Shown: in pieces, positions 46,422-58,800 of the stretch
Position numbering within the stretch: position 1 is the stretch's first letter
Layout of the letters: every line of letters starts with the position of its first letter
Assembly: GCA_900088475.1 (NCBI GenBank)
Contig: FLMG01004137.1
Span: forward strand, 1-64,000
Reading direction: 5' to 3'
Origin: Hyphochytrium catenoides
Taxonomy: Eukaryota; Sar; Hyphochytriomycetes; Hyphochytriales; Hyphochytriaceae
Length of the DNA stretch: 64,000 bases
The notes under the pieces: generated by a model
The model's input: only the letters and a program-made list of their open reading frames with translations
Told to the model about the DNA's origin: nothing
The model's database searches: none
Translations under genes and position numbers: made by a program

Positions 46422-46840
46422 TTAACGTCGATCTGGTCTGTAGCCAAACTCAATGGCATGAGCCCTCTGCGCTGCCTCCGCCCTCTCCTCAGGAGTCATA
46501 TTGCGGTTTCTAAGCCTTATCTCCATGACCTGCCGGTGCAACTCGTCACAGCTGGGGCCATTTGCGGCAGTTAGACGCTTCCGACGGAAGGCTTGGCGTC
46601 CCTAATAAAGGTAACCTATAAAGGTGATGTGCTATCCTCCATGCAAGAGAAATCGCCTACCTCTTCTCTTGCTGCTGCATATATGATAGGGCCACAAAAG
46701 ATAATCGAGGTGAGCAAGATTCCAAAGCGAAGCTGTAAACGCAGTTGAGCGTCAGGCCGGCCAAAAAAGCCTGGATCCTTACGAGAGGGTGACCGAAAAG
46801 TGCGGGACCACCAGTCGCGTAAGCTTGACGTGGACGGCAT
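46422..46840 (-). CDS. Small single-pass membrane protein (119 aa), unrecognised
   Basis: Two exons, 46840-46661 and 46601-46422, each exactly 180 bases and joined in phase 0. Residues 1-37 are basic and aromatic (WWSRTFRSPSRK), followed by one membrane helix at about 38-57 (FGILLTSIIFCGPIIYAAA). A charged helical tail follows (MEIRLRNRNMTPEERAEAAQ). Size and layout resemble small mitochondrial inner-membrane or assembly-factor proteins, but no specific family is recognised. Its start is only 39 bases from the start of the divergent gene at 46880, so the two must share a promoter region. Confidence 0.7.
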
Positions 46841-46879
46841 TATTAGACTTGCGCTGCTCCTTTAGACTCCCAGATAAAG

Positions 46880-47410
46880 ATGATGCGGCGAACTACTTAT
46901 CCTAAATTCTCATCAACAGCGTTCAGTGCGCCAGCCGCATTCAAAGTGAGCAAGGGCTCATCGTCGCACGCAAGTGAAGTCCAGGACATAGTGGTATCGC
47001 GGCACTTAGGATTCAGCGCGACCACACTCATCACCGCCCAAGTTGCTGCTGCGTGTATCAGAGCTTATGATCGCCTTTCTGTTGGCTTCTCTGATGGGGA
47101 ACTTTCCTCTGTGAAGCATCCAAGCTTCATCACGCCTGACGCACTTCAGTCCTACGTAGTTCCGTCCTTCCCTGGTCGTACCGTCGCCATACCTGATATT
47201 ATGTTAGGCCCAGGAAGCAAAAGAACATTTCGGCTGTTAACATTGACAACGCACACCCCAGAAGGTCAACTGCCAACTCAATCCTCAGAAGAGCCGCTAA
47301 CCGTGGCTCTCCGTATAGAGCAAAGAATTGTCTGCCGAGTTGTTTACAAGCCGTTCTCACATCATCATCACCTTTTGACGATCAAGCTCCCAAGCTCTAT
47401 GCCTCCGTGA
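46880..47410 (+). CDS. Hypothetical protein (176 aa), intronless
   Basis: One uninterrupted frame from ATG 46880 (a second ATG follows at 46883) to the stop at 47408. Protein-like composition with alternating hydrophobic segments, for example LGFSATTLITAQVAAACIRA, QSYVVPSFPGRTVAIPDIML and VALRIEQRIVCRVVYKPF. No domain, signal peptide or membrane helix is recognised. It is head to head with the small membrane-protein gene, 39 bases between starts, and about 190 bases upstream of SLBP on the same strand. The long open frame between two well-supported genes makes it more likely real than not. Confidence 0.55.
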   Translation: MMRRTTYPKFSSTAFSAPAAFKVSKGSSSHASEVQDIVVSRHLGFSATTLITAQVAAACIRAYDRLSVGFSDGELSSVKHPSFITPDALQSYVVPSFPGRTVAIPDIMLGPGSKRTFRLLTLTTHTPEGQLPTQSSEEPLTVALRIEQRIVCRVVYKPFSHHHHLLTIKLPSSMPP

Positions 47411-47603
47411 CCAAGGAGCTCTAGCATCTTTTGGCCCACTGCCATTGTTATGGGCCTGTGGAGCTTTGGCAGCTCTGTCACGCCTGGCATCTATAACGAT
47501 ATCATAGAACTTCAAAGGAGCCTCAGTCCACGATGCTTAGATAGGAAGGCTCCTCTTACCTACTCTAAAATGCTCTCTTAAAAAGCTCTGACCTCAACAA
47601 GCG

Positions 47604-48671
47604 ATGACCGCACTAATCAGCATGCAATCTAGAGCAGCAGATGTCTCAAACGGATCTGGCAGACGATATCATCCCTACAAAGGACAAGACTGTTCGCCCA
47701 CGAGATCCGGAGGGGAAGACAACAGCAAATGGAAACGCCTAACCTCTCTAAAGGTTCAGTCTGACCCATCACTGGCAAGTCTCAAGCAGCAGCATCAGAC
47801 CACCGACGATAGCCCTTCAGGATGCCACAAAAGATCTAAAACGACATCATTCCCCACGCGTTCGAGAGGTACACAACTACACAAGAGCGATAGGCTTCTT
47901 GGTACGCTCGATCGCTTTAGCGAGCTTGAAGCTGGTAAGTCTATTAACCCCGAGTTAGACGCCCAGTCTTTACCGTAGACTTTGTGCTCCTATCTACCCT
48001 TATGTAGACATCAGAGTAGACAGCGGTAAAGAAGAAGATCCCCGGCGGCTGTTACAGCGACAGAAGCAGATAGACTATGGAAAGAATACTTTAGGCTATG
48101 ACCAATACACAGCTGCTGTACCTAGGTAAGATGAGAAGCTCCACGTCGGATTCTTTCGGGATTAATAGCGAAACTGTTAGGCATAAACGAGGCAAAGAGC
48201 ATCCTCGAACTCCAGATATCCATAAAAAGATGAGCAAGCGAGCATGGGATGGACTAGTGAGAAGCTGGAGGAGGAAACTGCATGAATGGGACAAGCCTGA
48301 TTGTTTGAACGTATCGCCTACACTTAGAGCAGACTCTCAGGTGGCTTCTGCCTCAGCAAAATCAAGGTGAGGAATTGAAACCTAGTCCATTGAGCATGTT
48401 CAGATAATTTGTTAAAGAGAGATTTGGTTTGTGCAGCAGCGAAGCTGAGACAAGGGACAGCAGGTGCATTCATTCGGAAGGGAAAGCTACGTGTCCGCAG
48501 CCGGAGAGCAATTCACCTACGACGAATCCAAAGGTACTTGTAACTGCTTCAAGAAGGGGGTTGGGGGGCGGCGGAGAAGGCCCTCTATCGCAGGACGGAC
48601 AGCCCCGAAGACAACAAGATGACATTGTGCCTGATCAAGATGATCTGGCAGACCTCGATGATCTTATATAA
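47604..48671 (+). CDS. SLBP: Histone stem-loop binding protein
   Basis: Four exons in phase: 47604-47934, 48008-48125, 48169-48366 and 48437-48671, giving 293 residues; intron 2 is only 43 bases. The RNA-binding domain spans the exon 2-3 junction: [30 protein letters not shown], then [20 protein letters not shown] and EWDKP. The RQKQI-YGKNT-Y core and the W-x-R/K-x2-LH-x-WD end are diagnostic. In animals SLBP binds the 3' stem-loop of replication-dependent histone mRNAs and drives their non-polyadenylated processing and translation. The usual TPNK stretch reads TPDI here, but the phosphorylatable Thr is kept. The N terminus is Ser/Lys-rich; the C terminus is acidic ([12 protein letters not shown]). 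It implies that this organism's histone mRNAs carry stem-loops (inference). Confidence 0.94.
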
Positions 48672-49861
48672 TTCCATGGAGTAGGGAGGGTAACAATAGG
48701 AAATGTATAAAGGTCTAATTGATGCTAGTCCAGATTGGCCATCTGGCTGACGAACTGAGCTCTTTTATGTTCAGCAACTTAGGGTCACAAAAATTTCCTG
48801 CATCGCTACGACCGACCTCTCTAACTCTCAGTGGCTGTTCAGGAGGCAAGAGCAGGAACACGGCCCGCCGTACATGGTACTGTGGTACAATCACAGGCCA
48901 CTTCAAAGTATGTAACTTCTACTACTAAAAGACTATTATCTTACTTCCGTCCATTAGTCTCCACTACAAAGAGAACCTACTTTCCCGGAAGTATCATTTA
49001 ATCATTCCTGCCCTCGTGCCAGCCTAATGCCGTGCTACTAGGAACAGCTCTAGAAATTGATCTGGGTAATATACCGCACAAAGTGTATGGTTACGGGTGC
49101 GAATGCCCCGCTTGTCCTCCTTGATACTGCTACTGTACAAGAAACATGAAGCTTCATCAAGCGTTTTCAAAACTGCCTCAAGTGGCGGGAACAGCTATTG
49201 TACTGTACTGCACAGCACTAAGGAATCCGGAATAGATTGTAATTACCTTGCCACTTATGCGAAATGCCTACTGTATATTATGATGTTATTTGTTATCAAT
49301 CAATTGTTGAGCGGATCAGTGCATCGTCCACATTCGGAACCTATCGTACTCAATCCTCGATAGGGGCAGTGGATGATACAACGAAACGTCACTTCTCCTC
49401 TTTCCTTTGGTGATGATTGCTGCTGCACTGCTCCTCGCCGAGCCGTCCTACATTATTATCGTTAGGGAGCCTAGAGCATGCCAAGCACGGAGCCCCAATA
49501 CTCATGATCGAGAAAGCCCTGAGGCTATCAACAGTTGTACAGAACTATGTGGCCATGCCGGCCATCTTCACTCGTATGAATAGTTAGTACATCTTCCTTG
49601 CCGCACCCGGACCATCAGGCTCAGGAACGCCATCCTCAGGTGCTGCCAGGTCGGCGCTCGATGATGGTATTATTACATGTATGACGAGGAAGCAGTAGGA
49701 GGTGGGCTGAGAGACGTAGATAGTGCCCCAACAGGGCTCTCCAGCAGGCATCGAGCTACCAAGAAGCTCACATGTGCTACCAAGAGCCTTACTATCTGCC
49801 ATGGATGAGATCGCACTACATATAATAGAGTGATTAGGATTAGAGGGACAAGATTGGCAAA
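48672..49861. other. Intergenic stretch before the dynein gene
   Basis: About 1.2 kb with no convincing gene. Short frames on both strands have no domain. It should hold the SLBP 3' end and the promoter of the dynein heavy chain. Confidence 0.5.
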
Positions 49862-52800
49862 ATGGGTGGAGATTGGGAAATGCAAGACCCTGAGACGGAT
49901 ACTCGATTCCAATGGATCCGGCGACAGGTAAGGAGAGAGAGAGATACATCCCATTGAGAGCGTGTCAAGCTCATTAAGCTTCCTATCTGACCAGGTTCAA
50001 CATGGTTTTCGGAATATCAAGCCGGATGGTCTAAACAGCTTGGAGGATCATGCCAACCAGCAGATTATCTTTGACTTTTTGGACGGGACGTGCAGTACGC
50101 TCACTTTTTACGAACAAAATGGAGCCTTAGAAGTTGCGACCGTTCCTTCCCGATCTATTACACCGTTATTATATATGGTACAGTCTGAACCACAGTGCTT
50201 CCTGACGTTTCCTAAGGTAACCACCTTCTCGTTCCTGGCTTACAGGTGAAGCTAAATAGGGGCCTTGTCCAAAGAAAGGATCTTCAAACCCAGATAATGA
50301 TTGGCAAGATTGAAGTAGATCCGTTTCTCCACCTCGGAATGCTCTCTCGCGAAGTTTTTGGTCCACTTATTTCCAATGTTAGAAACCATACGAACTGCTC
50401 TGACCTAATATCTAAAGACATCGTGCGGTATGTTCAGAACTTCCAGGTAAGGGCATGCAACGGCGTCTGTCTTCGTTTTCATTGGTTGATATAGTCCTTG
50501 CCAGGCAAGTATCAACATTCAACATGGCCGTACTAAGGGCCTTACATGCCTCCCTCTGCCCGCTGAGAGGGACGTAGAGGACGTTCCAGATGGCTCGAAG
50601 GGCACAATCAAACGAGGTGATTCAGACCTACATCTGACAGCCACAGGAAGTTCTTCCGGTAGAGAAAAAGTACATTTTATTGAGGGCTTTGTCATCACTT
50701 GGACAAAGCAGATCAAGGACGTACTCCGACAGGAACCTGAGACGGTTTTGGATCAGGTAAGACGGAGTTATTAGGTATCAGCTCGACCGCAGGGGAGCTA
50801 ACAGTCTAGCTATTAAAGGCTGAGAAGCATCCAGGACCCCTTGCGGAGCTCAATTTCTGGCAGAGTAAAGCGGAGAATCTGAATTTCATCTTCCACCAGC
50901 TCCAGAGCGAAAAGTTCAGAAAGATACTGAAGATTCTGGACCAGAGCAAAAGCTCATACAACGTGCCTTTTGCCAAACTATGCAAATCTTTGTTCGTGGC
51001 CCGTTCTGAGGCAAATGAAAATCACAAGTTTCTTCAGCCTCTGAGACCCTGGTTTGAGAAGTTGGAGGGCGAGATAGACTTTCCAGACCTCACGGAGGTC
51101 TTTCGACCCATTATACATCTCCTGCTATTGATCTGGAAGGGGAGCCGCTTCTTCAACACTTCTACAAGGCTAGTCTTTCTTCTACGTCGAATCAGCAACG
51201 CACTCATTCGAAAGTCGTGCATGTACGTCTCCGGGCAGGATATCTTTCAGATGATAGAAGCAGAGGACACCAATAAAGCCCTAGAGAGGCTGCGAGCAGT
51301 GCTGAGCGTTTGTGGAGCATTCAAGAGCGTCTTTTTTGAGTACAAAGGGAGAAGCGCCAAAGAAGCTTCGAATAATGAGTGGAAGTTTCAGAGTCAGGCG
51401 ATATTTGACAGGTTGGACGAATTCATGGAGCGGGTCCACGACATCCTGGATCTCACGCAGACAATTCAACAATTCTATAAGTTATCCAAACTGGAGATTG
51501 GAGGGACAAAGGGCAAAATTCTGTCTAACAGTGTGCAGCAGGTCTTCGCGGACTTTCAGGCTGCTGTTACCGCTGTCCATAGGCCCGGTTATGACATCAT
51601 GGAGATTGATAATCGATCGTTTGAAGACGATTATTATCAGTTCCGGATAACAATCAAGGAGTTGGACAGACGGTTGGCCTCGATACTACTGCAGGGCTTT
51701 GCTGACTGCAGCAGTATGATGATGGTGTTCAAACTTCTAGACGTGTTTGAAGGATTGACAGAGAGACCGATAATAGCAGCAGAGCTAGAGAAAAAGCATG
51801 CGGAACTGGTTGGAGCGTACATTAAAGACCTGGACGCAGTTCGGAATCTCTTTCTTTCTAGAAAGGAAAAGCCACCGGTCAACCGCAACTTGCCACCCAC
51901 GGCTGGAGCGTTGGCATGGAGTCGGGCCCTTAAGGAGCGCGTGCAGGTGCCCATGGAGAAGTTGAAAGCTCTAGGGAAGTTAGAGAGAGAGGAAACAAGG
52001 GAAGCTGTAAAGAAGTATACGGACCTCCTCGCATCGCTTGCTGACTATGAGCAAGACATTATCGAGCAATGGAGCAGGTCTGTGGAGGAGAGCAGCCAAG
52101 AGAAGCTCAAGCTTCCACTCCTTCTGCGCAATGAAGAAACTGGAATGCTAAGTATGAATTTTGATCCAGCGTTAATCAGGCTCCTTCGAGAGGTCAAGTA
52201 CTTCCTTTTCTTCAACCTTCAGGTGCCAGAAACTGCAATGAGCATCCATCGTAAAGCGGAGATGCTTAGACGACAAATGGGCAATTTAGATCTTATTGTC
52301 CAGATGTACAATGGTATGCACGGTTCACTTCTTCCTGTGGAACGGCCACTTGTTCGAAATCATTTGGAAAAGATAGAGAAGGTGCTCATCAAAGGCCTCA
52401 GATCCCTTAACTGGAAAAGCCCAGGAATCGACCAGTTCATCAATGAGGCAATGGCGGTGGTTCGGGACGCCACCACGGTGGTTAACGCTGTCAAGCAGAC
52501 ATCAGCACAGGTCGTCGAAATTCTAGAGGGCTGGCGAGGAGGAGTTCTCCTTGAAAGAAAATCCAAAGCAATGTCTGTTGAAGAGTTTGAGCTGGTGCAA
52601 CAACCCATTCGAGCAGCCAAATACGCACTCATTCGTACCGGAGGGAATGAAATTCATTGCTTAATGCGTGATACCAATCAGTTGCTGAAGGTCAGCTATG
52701 GACTCCCAGAATGGCGAGCCTACGTGGACTACATCAATACGATCGTCATTTCGGGGCTAGCGAAGGTGCTGATTACTTCCCTGGAGTCCCTAAATGTAGA

Positions 52801-55800
52801 GCTTGATCCAGAGCTCATTAAAGCTGAGGAGAAGACACCCTTGCTTGAGGTGGAGCTCGACTTGCTGGGAAAAGAGGTTGTCTTCCAGCCTCCCATCGGA
52901 CACAGAGCTGAAAAGACAGGTGTATCGGATATTGTGATGCACTGGGTTGACAAATTCACAGAGATTGCGGTACAGTTTGTCAGACTGGATACCGGGGATG
53001 GTTCATACGTGAAGGAGTTAAGAGAGCACCCGGAAGTGCGGAGCTTGTTGGCCAAAGTAACGGACAATCTGACTTTCATGGAGACAGAGTGCAACCAGTA
53101 TCGCGCGAAATTCCTCAAGTACGAGTACCTATGGACAACCGATCTCAGTGCAATGTTTACTTCTTTTCTTCAGGGGGCATGGAGAGAGGAGACAGCCTCT
53201 TCGGGGTTTAAGATGCGCTTTCTCGACCTTCACAAGTTTGAGGCGAAGATACAGCACTATCTGGCTGTGCAGCAGGAGATTGCAGAGTTGAAGAGTTCTA
53301 TGGACGTCACATTCTTACGTTTGAATTCTCAGCCGATCAAGCAGGCGCTCGGCACGTGGGCCACCAAATGGAGTTTTGTCTTCACTCAGCACCTCCAGGA
53401 GTTTGTCCAGAGTCGGCTCGTTGAGATTGACTGCTTCATCCAAAACACGAACAGCGGCATCGCTGAGCCAGTGAAGCATAATGATAAGGAGGCACTTATA
53501 AAGTGTGTGACTCACATCAGAGACGTCAAGAAGCGCATGGGAACCATGGAACTGTCCCTCAAACATTTGCGAGACGTCGTGCAAGTTCTAAAGAGTCAGG
53601 ATATCTCGATGGAGAATACGTTTATAGGCGCTGAAAGCGTCGTCGCCTACCTAGACCACGCTCCTCAACGTTGGGAGCAGACAGTTTCAGCCACTTTCAA
53701 GAAGAAAGAGATGACCCAAGCAATTCGCCATGATATGGCAGAGCACGTGAAGATAGAGATTACGGAGTTCCACTCTGAGATAAGCGATTTTAGGAGCGCT
53801 TTCCGCCACAAGGCACCCATTACGGTTCAAGAGGCTGAAGAAGCCTATAGAACTATTGATAAGATGATGCTGACGGTTTCTGCCCTCGAGCACCGAGCAG
53901 TGGAGTACTCTAACTTGGAGGAACTCTTCGAGCTGGCCCCATCTAAATATGACAATGTAGAAGCCACCAGGAAGGACCTCCAAGCTCTTAAGACAATCTG
54001 GGACTTCATGTCTTTGGTCAGGCAGACCTTTGCAGAATGGCACTCCCAGCCATGGGGCCAGATCCAGACGGACCAATATTGGATGGAGGCGAAGCAGTTA
54101 GAGGACCAGTCAAGGAAGATTCCTCAAGATTTCAGGGACTTTGAAGTCTGCCAGTGGGTAGAGGATTCAATCCGGAATATGCTAGCCGTCCTTCCCGTCA
54201 TTAGGGAACTAAGGAAGCCTGTAATCAAGGATCGACACTGGAAAGCACTTAGTTCCATTACCCGGAAGCAGATTGATAGAGGTCCTGCTTTCTGCTTATT
54301 GGACATTCTTAACGCCGGTATTCACAGTCACGTGGATGAAGTAATGGAAGTGGTTGATATTGCAACCAAGGAACAAAGAATAGAAGGCAAGTTATCGGAG
54401 ATAGAGGGCATTTGGAGCACCCTCAACCTAGCCTTCATCCCTTACGAGGATAGCGACAGTTACTGTCTTAAAGCTCCTTCTGATATAGTTGAGATGCTCG
54501 AAGAACATCAGTTGCAGCTGCAATCCATCAGTGGCATGGGTAAATGCATGATCTTTTTCAGAGACAAGGTCCTCCTGTGGCAGGGCAAGCTTGAGAAAGT
54601 CGACACCAATTTGAAGCTGTGGGTCAAGGCTCAAAAACAATGGGAGAACCTGGCCTCAATCTTCATAAGATCTGCTGATATTCAAGAGCAGCTGCCTGAG
54701 GATTCGAAGAGGTTTGAAAGCGTCGACAAGGAGTTCAGCACACTCATCAGAGAGGCACGACAGAAGCCTCTGGCTCTGGAGTGCTGCTCCAAAGATTCGC
54801 TGGAGAGGCAACTCAAACACATGATTACGGAGCAGGATAAGTGCCAAAAGGCTCTGGAGGAATACCTCAGGAAGAAGAAGCATGTTTTCCCCCGTTTCTA
54901 CTTTGTTGCTCCGTCGTCGTTGCTTACAATACTGAGTAACAGCAACAATCCACCGAAGGTACTCCCTTTCATAGGCGACTGCTTTGAGGGCATTGACACA
55001 TTAGAATTGCATCGCGGTTTGCAGTTAAGAGACCAATCGGAAAGCAAGGCCCCTATGATCCCTCGCCTGGCTGTTGCGATGATATCCAAGGACTCAGAGA
55101 AAGTGGCTTTTCCATCCCCTTTGGAGCTAGAAGGCGCCGTAGAGTCTTGGCTGAACGATGTTGTAGAGATTATGCGAGAGACACTAAAGAATACCCTCCA
55201 GATTGCCATGGAGACCTCAGCAAGCACAGAGGTCAACGACCCGAGTGGCTTTCCACCGGGTCTGAATTATCTCCCGTCTCAACTTTTGATTCTGGCATCG
55301 CAGATAGCCTGGACAGAAGAGACAGAAAAGGCAATAGAAGGTATCGAAAACGGCAATGCCGATGCGGTCAAGAAGTTTTTGGAACTCAGCACCAAGCGCT
55401 TAGAGGGGCTGGTCAAAAATGTCCAGACGGAGTTGCCGTCTGCTCTACGCATCAAGCTAGTGTCTCTTATTACAGTGGACGTGCACTGTCGAGACGTGCT
55501 CCAAGGTTTGGTAGATAGGAAGGTGGAAAGCAGCCAGGACTTCATGTGGCAGTCTCAGCTCCGTTATTACTACCGCAACCAGAAAAAGGAAGTCGAGATC
55601 AAAATCTGCGACTACCGCACCCTATACTCCTATGAATACATTGGGAATACTGGCAGGCTGGTTATCACACCACTTACTGACCGGTGCTACATCACCCTTA
55701 CGACTGCCCTTCGCCTATTTCTTGGTGGTGCCCCGTCAGGACCAGCGGGCACTGGGAAGACGGAGACCACCAAGGATCTTGCAAGAGGCGTGGGCTTACC

Positions 55801-58800
55801 CTGCTACGTCTTCAACTGCTCGGACCAGATGAATTATCAAACAATGGGAGAAATTTTTAAGGGTCTCGCTCAAACCGGCGCCTGGGGTTGCTTTGACGAG
55901 TTCAACCGTATTCCAATAGAGGTCTTGTCTGTTGTTACTACTCAGGTTCGGACGGTATTGGACGCCATTCAGTTCTTGTCAGTGCCGTCTAATCGAGAGG
56001 AAGAGTATCAGAAAGAGCCCGCGGGCTGTCCTCCCGTCGTGGTGGGGAAGTTCGACTTCTTTGAAGAAAGGATAGCTCTTGTCCCAACAGCAGGTCTGTT
56101 CATTACGATGAATCCGGGCTACGCGGGCCGGACCGAGCTACCAGAGAATCTGAAGGCCCTGTTCCGTCCTTGTGCTATGATCAGACCAGACATGAAAGCA
56201 ATTGTTGAGAACATGCTGCTGTCTTCGGGTTTTCTAAAGGCCAAGTCACTGGCCATCAAGTTCATCACCTTGTTTGACCTTGCTTCCGACATGCTCAGCC
56301 AGCAAATCCACTATGACTGGGGCTTACGCTCTGTAAAAACTGTCGTTACCGCTGCCGGCGCGCTAAAGCGAATGTGTCCGGACTACTCAGAGGAACAGGT
56401 CATTCACCAAGCTATCAAGGACTATAATTGCTCCAGACTAGCCACCAAAGACCTCCCCATTTTCCAGCAGCTTACCGCTGACATCTTTCCAGGGACTCAG
56501 CAGCGATCAAAGAACAATGATGCAATCCGAACAGCATGTTTGGCTGCCTGCGGACAAAAAATGCTTCAGCCTGATGAGCCCTTTATTGCTAAGGTCTTGC
56601 AGTACAATGACCTCTTAAGTGTTAGGCACTCAGTAGTCCTTCTTGGTCCAGCTGGTAGTGGAAAGACAACTGTCTGGCAGTTGCTTTGTGAGGCGAAGAA
56701 CAACGACCTTCCCCGAGCTGTGGCGGTGTATGACATTATCAACCCCAAAGCCATATCTTCGGACGAGCTCTTTGGGTACATGACTTTGGACAAGGACTGG
56801 AAAGACGGAGTGCTCTCAATGGCAATGAGGAGTATGTCCAAGGAATGGGGAGTTTACTCATCGACCCAGGCATCCAAATGGATTGTCCTCGATGGAGAAA
56901 TTGACCCTGAATGGATTGAGTCTCTGAACACTGTGATGGACGATAACAAGGTGCTCACTCTTGTCTCCAACGAGAGGATTCCGCTTACTCCTTCGATGAG
57001 GATGATCTTCGAGGTGGATTCTCTCGCGCATGCAACTCCAGCGACCGTCTCTCGAGCAGGCATTCTCTTCATCAATGAGAACGACATTGGTTGGCAGCCA
57101 TTCGTCGAGAGCTGGATAGAAAGACGACCTAGCGCCTCTGAAAAGGACATCTTGCCTGGCCTGTTTGCTAAGTATGTGGAGAAAACTCTAAGCCTTATCC
57201 GGAGAGACAAGCTTGAATATGTCACGGAGACGAGAAACATTACGCTCGTAATGAACCTTTGCTATCTTCTCGAAGGCCTTCTCTCCTCTGTAAAAGATGT
57301 ATTAGGAAAGGAGAAGGCCATGAGTACTGAAGTGGTGGAAACGGTTTTTGCATTTGCTGTTGTATGGGCCCTTGGCGGGAGCTTGCAGAAAGACAAGACC
57401 AACCGCTCAATGGACATTTTCTCTAATGCTTGGATGACGGAATTTAAACCCCCCAAAATACCTGACTCCTGTGGCGTCTTTGAATGCTTCTACGATGTAC
57501 AGAAGAACGAGATGATGCCTTGGTCGGCCCGAGTGCCTAGTTACTCCCCGATGGTAGGAGCCAGCTTTGGTGACGTCCTGGTACCCACAGCAAACTCTGT
57601 AAGAACAGGGTTCTTGCTTGAGTTGGCAATCAAATGTTGCCGGCCGGTTCTCTTTGTGGGGGATAGAGGATCTGGCAAGTCCACAGCTATCAGCAATCAT
57701 TTGGCGAATGTTGGGGAGGATTGGTCGGTACAGAACGTCAATGCCAACTATTACACTGACAGCCTGTCACTGCAACTGCAGCTGGAAGGTATGCTGGAGA
57801 AGAGAACCGGTCGACTCTATGGCCCTGCTAGGGGCAAGAAACTCATTGTGTTCATAGACGAATGCAACATGCCCGCCACTGACAAGTATGGCACACAAAC
57901 CACCTCATCCTTTCTGCGGCAATATTTTGATTATGGCTGCTGGTACGACCGCGACGATCTCTCTCTGAAAAAGCAGATTATCGATATGCAGATCATTGGC
58001 TGCATGAATCCCAAATCAGGACCTTCTTCCCTTAACGAACGCTTCCTACGGCACTTCTGGACCATCCATCTCACCCCTCCTGATTCTACGGACCTGCGCA
58101 CTATGTATACAGCGATACTAGGACAGTTTCTGGACTCCTTTAGTCAGCCTGTGAGGGCATTGATCCCTACAATTATCAATGCAACCCTTGAACTGCATAG
58201 TCGCATAGCCGAGGAGTTTCTTCCAAGTGGACCAAGATATCACTACATCTTCACGCTAAGAGACCTTCGAAATGTCTTCCAAGGCGTTTGTCAAGCTTTA
58301 CCAGAATACTATGTTCAGCCTATCAAGTTACTTCGCCTCTGGATCCACGAGTGTCACCGAGTCTATTCCGACCGCCTCATCTCGCACAATGAGGTTACGA
58401 TATTCTCCGATGTTTTGGTGGATGTGACAAAGAAGCATTTTGAGGAAAGCCAGGCACAGTTACATCAACCACCTCTCCTTTTTGCCAACTTTGTCATGGA
58501 CCAAGAGCTTGGACGACCCTATGTCTCCGTGTCTACAATGGATGAGATGAGGTTGATTGTCAACGCTAAAATGGCAGAATACAACGAGAATCAGGCAGTT
58601 ATGAACCTTGTCCTCTTTGACCAGGCGGTGGAGCAGCTGGTTCGAATCACGAGAGTTCTGGGCTCTCCCAACGGCCAAGCGCTGCTCATTGGAGTTGGGG
58701 GAAGCGGGAAGCAGTCTCTTTGCCGTCTTGCCAGCTTCATTTGCCAATACGGAGTCTTCGAGCTTACATCCTTCTCGGAATCGGACCCCGCCAATTTAAT

